Part shown: positions 6,510 to 11,877 of the stretch, in pieces
Layout of the letters: every line of letters begins with the position of its first letter
Numbering within the stretch: position 1 is the first letter of the stretch
Source: an uncultured Acetobacter sp.
GTDB taxonomy: Bacteria; Pseudomonadota; Alphaproteobacteria; Acetobacterales; Acetobacteraceae
Direction of reading: 5' to 3'
NCBI GenBank assembly: GCA_937900755.1
Contig: CALCDN010000061.1
Span: 1-11,877 of the forward strand
DNA: 11,877 bases
Translations under genes and position numbers: made by a program
Notes under the pieces: generated by a model
Told to the model about the DNA's origin: nothing
The model's database searches: none
What the model saw: the letters and a program-made list of their open reading frames with translations, nothing else

Positions 6510-9500
6510 GGCACGGCCTGCCCGTTGGGGGGGGCGGTTGTGCGGGCATGGCGCAACTTGCTCCATTTTTGCGCCCATGTGTCCAACGTCAGGTAAATGA
6601 CAGGCGTCGTAAACAATGTCAGCAACTGCGAAAGGGCAAGCCCGCCAATAATGGTCAGCCCCAGCGGGTAGCGCAGCTCCGAGCCCGTGCCGTGGGAGAG
6701 CACCATGGGCACGGCTCCCAGCATGGCGGCCAGAGTGGTCATGAGAATGGGACGAAAGCGCAAGGTGGCCGCGGTGCGGATGGAGCGCAGGCTGTCCATG
6801 CCATGTTCACGCTCGGCCTCCAGTGCGAAGTCGATCATCATGATGGCGTTTTTCTTTACAATACCAATCAGCAGAACAATGCCGATAATGCCCATAATGT
6901 CGAGGTTCACACCCGCCACCATCAGGGTCAGCAGCGCGCCAATGGCGGCCGAAGGCAGGGTGGAAAGAATGGTAACGGGGTGGATAAAGCTTTCGTACAG
7001 AATACCCAGCACAATATAGACCGCAATAATGGCTGCCGCGACCAGGAATAACTCGTTGCTGAGCGAACCTTCAAACGCGGCCGCCGTGCCCTGGAACGAT
7101 GTCTGGAAAGCGGCGGGCAGGTGAATATCGGCCTCCACACGGCGGATGGCGGCCGTGGCGTCCCCCAGTGCATAGCCGGGGGCAAGATTGAAGGAGATGG
7201 TCGTGGCCGGGAACTGGCCAAAATGGGTCAGCAGCAGGGGGGCTGTCTCCTGCGTGACCTTGGTGACCACAGGCAGGGGTACCAGCCCGGAGGTGGGCGA
7301 GCGCGTAGGGCCAGAGGAACTCTCCCCCGTGTTGCCACTGATGCCTGGCAGGTAAAGCTGGTTCAGGGAGGACAGGTTGGACTGAAAGCGTGGATCAGCT
7401 TCCAAAATAACGCGGTACTGGTTGGACTGCGTATAGATTGTGGAAATCTGGCGCTGGCCAAAGCTGTCATACAGGACGTTATCAACCGTCTGGGGGGTTA
7501 TCGAGTAACGTGCCCCCGTGGCGCGGTCGAGAGTGACGCGTGCCACCAGTCCTTCGGCCTGCAGGTCGGAGGTCACATCGGCCAGCGAGGGCTCCTGCTG
7601 CAAGCGTTCGATCAGCTTGGGCACCCAGGTCTTGAAGGCGTTGTAATCGGGGTTTTCAAGCAGAAACTGGTACTGTGTCGCCGATACCGTCGTGTCGAGC
7701 GAGAGGTCCTGCACGGGCTGGAGGTAAAGTTTTATGCCCGTCACCTGCGCTGTTTCCTGCTCCAGCCGCGCCGCGATCTGGGTGGCGGAGGAGGAGCGGG
7801 CGTCATGCTCTTTCAGGTTGATCAGGAAGCGGCCCTGGTTCAGCGTTGCGTTCTGCCCGTCCACCCCGACAAAGGAGGACAGGGACGCCACATCGGGGTC
7901 CTTGAGGATAACGCTGGCCAGTTCCTGCTGGTGCACCTTCATGCTCTCGAACGAGATGGACTGCGCGGCAACGGAAATGCCCTGGATAACCCCCGTATCC
8001 TGTACGGGGAAAAACCCTTTGGGAATGTACCAGCCCAGAACACCGGTCAGCACCAGCGTGCCAACGGCCACGGCCAGCGTGAGTTTGCGCCATTCCAGCA
8101 CCACATCGAGCATACGGTCATAGGCGGCGATCAGCCGTTCGGTCGCGGTTTCCATCCGGGCGGACCAGCGCAGGAACGGGGTTGCCGCCGTTCCCGCGTC
8201 ATGGGGGCGCTCGGAGAGGATGCGCGCGCACATCATGGGCACAAGCGTAAGCGACACTACGGCGGACAGAATGATGGTGGTCGCCAGCGTAAGCGCGAAC
8301 TCGTGGAACAGGCGGCCCACCACATCGCTCATGAACAGCAGCGGAATAAGGACCGCAATGAGCGATATGGTCAGGGAGATAATGGTAAAGCCGATTTCCC
8401 CAGCACCCTTGAGTGCGGCACTCATGCGGTCCTCGCCCGCTTCCACATAGCGCGAGATATTCTCGATCATCACAATGGCATCATCCACCACAAAGCCGGT
8501 GGCGATGGTCAGGGCCATGAGTGAAAGGTTATCGAGCGAGAAGTCGAGCAGGTACATGATCGCCAGCGTGCCGATAATGGAAAGCGGCACGGACAGGCTG
8601 GGAATAATGGTGGCGGGAACGTTGCGCAAGAAGACAAAAATAACGGCTACAACCAGCACAAGCGCCAGGAAGAGCTCAAACTGCACGTCCGATACGGAGG
8701 AGCGGATGGTTGTGGTGCGGTCGGTCAGGGGGACAATATCAATGCCCGGCGGCAGGGTCTGGCGCAGGGCGGGCAGGGTGGCCTTAACATTGTCCACCAC
8801 GGCAATAACATTGGCGCCGGGCTGGCGCTGCACGTTCATGATCAGGGCCGGGGTCTTGTTGGACCACGCGGCAAGCTGGGTGTTTTCGGGGCCGATAATC
8901 ACCGTGGCCACGTCGCGTATGCGCACAGGCCCGCTGTTCTGGTAGGCGATAACCTGATTGAGCAGCATGTCGGGGCTGGTAATCTGGCCATCCACGCGCA
9001 GTGTGGCCGAGCGTTGCGCGCCATCAAACGTACCCGTGGGGGAGTTGACGTTCACATTGCCAATGGTGGTGCGCAAGGTGTCCAGGTCAATGCCGTAGGA
9101 GGTGAGTTTGGGAACATTCACCCGCACCCGGTAGGCCTTGCGGTTCCCGCCCGAGAGCGTGACCAGCCCTACGCCCGAAATCTGGCTGATCTTTTGCGCA
9201 AGCCTTGTGTCCACGTAGTCTTCCACTTCGGGCAGTGGAATGGTGGCGGACGTAATGCCCAGCGTGAGCACGGGCGTGTCCGCCGGGTTGACCTTGGCGT
9301 AAACCGGGGGAGCGGGCAGGTCGGTTGGCAGTAACGAGTTGGCCTGGTTGATCGCGGCCTGCACCTCCTGCTCCGCCACATCCATGGACATGGACAGGTC
9401 AAAGCGCAGGGTAATGACCGACGCCCCGCCCGATGAGCGCGACGTCATCTGGTCCAGGCCGGGCATCTGGCCAAGCTGGGTTTCCAGCGGGGCTGTGACC

Positions 9501-9685
9501 GAGGTGGCCATAACATCCGGGCCAGCGCCGGGGTAGAAGGTTTCCACCGTAATGGTGGGGTAATCAACTTGAGGCAGGGCGGAAATGGGTAAGAAATGGT
9601 AGCCCAGTAACCCGGCCATGAAAATGGCCAGCATCAGCAGCGTGGTTGCGACGGGCCTGCGGATGAAAATGGCGGAGGGATTCAC
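6506..9685 (-). CDS. mdtB: RND multidrug efflux pump subunit MdtB
   Basis: Inner-membrane, proton-driven pump subunit of 1059 residues, the partner of MdtC in a mixed trimer. It follows E. coli MdtB closely from IFIRRPVATTLLMLAIFMAG through DVAEQEVQAAINQAN, SQISGVGLVTLSGG and GFFPVQDTGVIQG to the last helices. Proton-relay residues are D401 and D402 in GFVVDDAIV (helix 4) and K945 in GIVKKNAIM (helix 10). The start codon is GTG 9685, overlapping the mdtA stop as GTGA; no clear Shine-Dalgarno is present, so translation is probably coupled to mdtA. A short Ser/Gly/Thr/Pro-rich loop (PGISGNTGESSSGPTRSPTSG) sits where MdtC has its longer insertion. The last codons contain a run of eight C, and the stop overlaps the mdtC start. 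Confidence 0.96.
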   Translation of the reverse strand: MNPSAIFIRRPVATTLLMLAIFMAGLLGYHFLPISALPQVDYPTITVETFYPGAGPDVMATSVTAPLETQLGQMPGLDQMTSRSSGGASVITLRFDLSMSMDVAEQEVQAAINQANSLLPTDLPAPPVYAKVNPADTPVLTLGITSATIPLPEVEDYVDTRLAQKISQISGVGLVTLSGGNRKAYRVRVNVPKLTSYGIDLDTLRTTIGNVNVNSPTGTFDGAQRSATLRVDGQITSPDMLLNQVIAYQNSGPVRIRDVATVIIGPENTQLAAWSNKTPALIMNVQRQPGANVIAVVDNVKATLPALRQTLPPGIDIVPLTDRTTTIRSSVSDVQFELFLALVLVVAVIFVFLRNVPATIIPSLSVPLSIIGTLAIMYLLDFSLDNLSLMALTIATGFVVDDAIVMIENISRYVEAGEDRMSAALKGAGEIGFTIISLTISLIAVLIPLLFMSDVVGRLFHEFALTLATTIILSAVVSLTLVPMMCARILSERPHDAGTAATPFLRWSARMETATERLIAAYDRMLDVVLEWRKLTLAVAVGTLVLTGVLGWYIPKGFFPVQDTGVIQGISVAAQSISFESMKVHQQELASVILKDPDVASLSSFVGVDGQNATLNQGRFLINLKEHDARSSSATQIAARLEQETAQVTGIKLYLQPVQDLSLDTTVSATQYQFLLENPDYNAFKTWVPKLIERLQQEPSLADVTSDLQAEGLVARVTLDRATGARYSITPQTVDNVLYDSFGQRQISTIYTQSNQYRVILEADPRFQSNLSSLNQLYLPGISGNTGESSSGPTRSPTSGLVPLPVVTKVTQETAPLLLTHFGQFPATTISFNLAPGYALGDATAAIRRVEADIHLPAAFQTSFQGTAAAFEGSLSNELFLVAAAIIAVYIVLGILYESFIHPVTILSTLPSAAIGALLTLMVAGVNLDIMGIIGIVLLIGIVKKNAIMMIDFALEAEREHGMDSLRSIRTAATLRFRPILMTTLAAMLGAVPMVLSHGTGSELRYPLGLTIIGGLALSQLLTLFTTPVIYLTLDTWAQKWSKLRHARTTAPPNGQAVP

Positions 9686-10887
9686 GGCGTGGCATGGTCC
9701 GGTGTTGGGGTGGGGGCCGTGCCGGGAATACTCACCTTAATTCCCGCGCGTAAATGGTCGGTGCCGTCCGTGACCACGCGGTCGCCATCCTTCAGGCCGG
9801 TGGTGACAACACTGAGCGTGCCGTTGGAAATGCCAGTGGTCACCGGTTGCACGCTTACCGTGTCATCATCCTTGACAACATAGACAAACAGGCCGGAGGG
9901 GCCGGTCTGCACCGCGGTTGTTGGCAGCAGCAGCACATGGTCCAGTGTTTTGACCAGAAGGCGCGCGTTGACAAACTGGTTGGGGAACAGGTGTTCGTCT
10001 TCATTGGCAAAGATGGCGCGCAGGCGCACCGTGCCCGTTGCCGTGTCAATCTGGCTATCCAGTGTGCTGACCGTGCCATCGGCGATTTTTTGCGTATTGG
10101 AACTGTTCCAGGCGGAAACAGGCAGGGCCTTGCGGGCCTGCAACTGCGCGAACACCTCGGGCAACTGGTCCTGTGGCAGCGTAAAAATAACCGATATGGG
10201 CTGCATCTGGGTCAGCACCGCCAGCCCGCCGGACTGGCCCGCGGCAACATAGTTGCCCTGGTCAACCGCGCGGATGCCGATACGCCCGTCCACGGGGGCA
10301 ATAATGTGGCAGTAGATCAGCTGCAGTTTCTGGTTGTCCACCAGCGCCTGGTCGGCCTTGACCGTGCCTTCAAGCTGCTGGACCGTAAACTGCTGGTCAC
10401 GTGCGGTTTTGGCGTCAATGCTGTCCTGCTTTATCAGGCGCTGGTAGCGGCCACTGTCCACGCGGGCCTGCTCAAGCTGCGCCTTGTCCTGGGCCAGTTG
10501 TCCTTCATATTGTTCAAGCAGGACCTGGTAGGGGCGCGGGTCGATCAGTGCGAGGAGGTCCCCCTTGTGCACATGCTGCCCTTCGGTGAACAGAACCTGC
10601 GCCAGGTAGCCTTCCACGCGGGTTTGCACGGTTACGTTGGTAATGGGCACAACCGTGCCCAGTTCCGTCAGTTCCACCGGCATGCTGCCTGCATGGACGG
10701 TCTGCACGGCCACGGGCTGGCTCTGGCTGGAATCCGCCGCGCCATGGCGTGTCTTGTGGCTTGCCTGCGGGCGCAGAAGGGCAAAACCCAGAATACAGGC
10801 CCCCGCCAATACGCCCCCCGCCAGCAGCAGGCGCTTTTTGGAGGAACGTGGTTTGGGGGGAACGGAGGGCGGAGAGTTATCGGCCAT
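9682..10887 (-). CDS. mdtA: RND efflux periplasmic adaptor MdtA
   Basis: A 401-residue membrane-fusion protein linking the MdtBC pump to the outer-membrane channel. The cytoplasmic N-terminus is basic and proline-rich (MADNSPPSVPPKPRSSKKR). A single membrane anchor spans about 20-38. Then follow the split lipoyl domain (about 60-125 and 192-222, with VEGYLAQVLFTEGQHVHKGD and YCHIIAPVDGRIGIRAVDQG), an alpha-helical hairpin (about 125-190, Gln- and Ala-rich), a beta-barrel domain (about 225-310, FPNQFVNARL) and a membrane-proximal domain (about 315-390). The tail TAPTPTPDHATP is Thr/Pro-rich. It is the first gene of the operon. ATG 10887 is the only good start, although the bases before it (GCACCTC) do not form a Shine-Dalgarno site. 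Its stop overlaps the mdtB start. Confidence 0.94.
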   Translation of the reverse strand: MADNSPPSVPPKPRSSKKRLLLAGGVLAGACILGFALLRPQASHKTRHGAADSSQSQPVAVQTVHAGSMPVELTELGTVVPITNVTVQTRVEGYLAQVLFTEGQHVHKGDLLALIDPRPYQVLLEQYEGQLAQDKAQLEQARVDSGRYQRLIKQDSIDAKTARDQQFTVQQLEGTVKADQALVDNQKLQLIYCHIIAPVDGRIGIRAVDQGNYVAAGQSGGLAVLTQMQPISVIFTLPQDQLPEVFAQLQARKALPVSAWNSSNTQKIADGTVSTLDSQIDTATGTVRLRAIFANEDEHLFPNQFVNARLLVKTLDHVLLLPTTAVQTGPSGLFVYVVKDDDTVSVQPVTTGISNGTLSVVTTGLKDGDRVVTDGTDHLRAGIKVSIPGTAPTPTPDHATP

Positions 10888-11067
10888 GAGGTGCGCTGTT
10901 CGTTAACCTAAGTTGCGTCAGAAAATTCAGGGGAACGCTGTGCATAGGGGCACCCTGCTGATGGAAGGCAAGTGTGCGGAACTCTTTGCCTAAGTGCAAG
11001 CCTCGTCATTGGAAGCGTGCATAAAATAACATTTCTTTATGTAATCTGTGCGTTAATGGCGTGCGGC
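10888..11067 (-). promoter_or_regulatory. Upstream region of the mdtABC-channel operon
   Basis: This 180-base stretch separates the MFS gene from mdtA and holds no plausible gene. On the - strand, TTGCCT (10971-10966) and TATGCA (10946-10941) could form a weak promoter, but the 19-base spacing is long. The heptamer GTGCATA (+ strand) occurs twice, at 10940-10946 and 11017-11023. An AT-rich imperfect palindrome starts CATAAA and ends TTTATG at 11020-11041. These could be promoter or repressor-binding elements. No regulator gene is visible in the window. The operon may also be read through from the MFS gene. Confidence 0.35.
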
Positions 11068-11877
11068 TCAGCGGCGGTTGCCGCTCATATTCGCTCCTGC
11101 CGTAGGCGAAAGTGTGGCGCAAAGCGGCACGGCAAGGAGCGATATGGCGCCCGTGACAACAAACCCCAGGGCAAAGTCGGTCATGTTTGCCGGGCTGTTG
11201 TGGTGCAGTTTGCTCAGGATGGTGAGCGTGCCAGCCGCAATGCAGATACCAGCCGAAAGCATGATCTGCTGCATGGTGGAATACAGGCTGGTTGCCGCAC
11301 TCATTCTGTCGGCTGGAATATCGGCATAGGCAACGGTGTTATAGGCCGAAAACTGGAGCGACTGGGCCGCCCCCGCCACCGTGAGCACGAGCGAGAGGAG
11401 CCACAGCGGATAAGAGGGGCGAAAGGCCGCGATCAGGGCAAAGACCAGCGCTGCGGAGGAGCCGTTGGCCATCAGAATGGTGCGGAACCCCCAACGCTTG
11501 AGCAGGGCCGGCACAAAGGGGCGCATGGCAATGGCCCCAAGGGGTGCAACAAACGTGACAAGCCCGCTTTGGGCCGCACTCAGCCCGGCCCCGATCTGCA
11601 AGAAGGAGGGGAGCAGAAAAGGCAGGGAGCCCACGGCAATGCGCGATGCAGCCCCCCCAAAAACGGAAATGCGGAATGTCTGGAAACGCATCAGCCGCAG
11701 GTCCAGCAGCGGAAAGGTGGTCCGCCCCGCGTGGTAGGCATACACGCCCAGCAAGGCCAGGCCTGCGGCCAAAAAGCCCGCCACCAGTGCGGGGGAGCCC
11801 GTGCCGTGGCTGAACAGTTCGGCAAAAACGGACAGGACCGCGAGCCCGCCCCCCGCCAGTAGCAGCCCCTTGAGGTC
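11068..11877 (-). CDS. MFS drug exporter, DHA2/EmrB-QacA type (partial, C-terminal part)
   Basis: The last 269 codons of an inner-membrane proton-coupled exporter; the 5' part lies beyond the right edge. The frame is open from the window end (DLKGLLLAGGGLAVLSVFAE) to TGA 11070-11068. About seven hydrophobic helices are visible. The order follows the second half of 14-helix DHA2 transporters: a short helix pair, the linker HAGRTTFPLLDLRLMRFQTFRIS, then GSLPFLLPSFLQIGAGLSAAQSGLV and later MSAATSLYSTMQQIMLSAGI. These are typical of EmrB/QacA relatives that export drugs or other toxic organic compounds. The substrate is unknown. A GTG at 11784 is an internal codon, not the start. It lies 180 bases upstream of mdtA on the same strand, so two exporters are neighbours here and might share transcription. 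Confidence 0.88.
   Translation of the reverse strand, partial: DLKGLLLAGGGLAVLSVFAELFSHGTGSPALVAGFLAAGLALLGVYAYHAGRTTFPLLDLRLMRFQTFRISVFGGAASRIAVGSLPFLLPSFLQIGAGLSAAQSGLVTFVAPLGAIAMRPFVPALLKRWGFRTILMANGSSAALVFALIAAFRPSYPLWLLSLVLTVAGAAQSLQFSAYNTVAYADIPADRMSAATSLYSTMQQIMLSAGICIAAGTLTILSKLHHNSPANMTDFALGFVVTGAISLLAVPLCATLSPTAGANMSGNRR
11070..11085. other. Inverted repeat at the 3' end of the MFS gene
   Basis: AGCGGC (11070-11075), a 4-base loop, then GCCGCT (11080-11085): a perfect 6-base stem that overlaps the last codons of the MFS gene and the first base of its stop codon. No T tract follows on the - strand, so it is not a standard intrinsic terminator. It could protect the mRNA end or be a by-product of the SGNRR codons. 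Confidence 0.4.

Noticed and set aside
6510..6578. Upstream ATG start at 6578 for mdtC
   Set aside because: It would add 23 residues unlike RND N-termini and start inside mdtB; the GTGA overlap at 6509 gives the normal N-terminus.
7121..8524. Long + strand open frame of 467 codons opposite mdtB
   Set aside because: Antisense shadow of mdtB in GC-rich coding DNA, with no recognisable domain.
10795..10800. Possible lipobox in MdtA (LAGAC, Cys31)
   Set aside because: Position -3 is Ala instead of Leu/Val/Ile and the Cys lies mid-helix; an uncleaved membrane anchor is more likely.
9754..10911. Long + strand open frame opposite mdtA
   Set aside because: Lies almost wholly opposite the adaptor gene; composition is typical of a shadow frame.
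10972..11862. + strand open frame of 296 codons opposite the MFS gene
   Set aside because: The opposite strand encodes membrane helices that fit DHA2 transporters; this frame is Arg/Gly/Gln-rich and has no family pattern.
1..11877. tRNA, rRNA, CRISPR array, insertion sequence, integrase or attachment site
   Set aside because: Looked for and not seen; there are no repeat arrays, transposase-like proteins or tRNA-like folds in the short gaps.

Overview
This is a GC-rich proteobacterial chromosome segment. Protein similarity recalled from memory suggests an alphaproteobacterium, possibly an acetic acid bacterium (Acetobacteraceae). That placement is inference; no rRNA or other marker gene is present. 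Genes on the two strands converge on a shared terminator near 1.6 kb.

Left part, + strand (1-1560). The window opens inside the last segment of an SsuC/TauC-type ABC importer permease. Its ATPase gene (SsuB/TauB/NrtD type) overlaps the permease end. After 85 bases come two very small membrane-protein genes: a 77-residue protein resembling the DUF883 (ElaB/YqjD) group, and a 58-residue DUF1328 (YtjA-like) protein. A hairpin lies between them. A strong hairpin with A and T tracts at 1587-1624 probably terminates transcription from both directions.

Centre, - strand (1653-10887). A complete four-gene RND efflux operon is transcribed right to left: mdtA (periplasmic adaptor), mdtB and mdtC (two different inner-membrane pump subunits), then an OprM/NodT-type outer-membrane channel lipoprotein. 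The genes are tightly coupled. Both mdtA/mdtB and mdtB/mdtC share a four-base GTGA stop/start overlap, and mdtC/channel abut as TGA-ATG. The layout resembles Pseudomonas MuxABC-OpmB, which carries its own channel, rather than E. coli MdtABC, which borrows TolC. The proteins should form one envelope-spanning, proton-driven exporter with a mixed MdtB/MdtC pump.

Right end, - strand (11068-11877). The 3' part of a DHA2-type MFS drug-exporter gene runs off the window. It points the same way as the RND operon and is separated from it by 180 bases that hold repeats and possible promoter elements.

Overall the window holds known families. I see no clear new system. The most interesting details are a C8 tract at the mdtB/mdtC junction that puts the two pumps one base from fusion, a roughly 60-residue low-complexity insertion in MdtC, and the pair of tiny membrane-protein genes.
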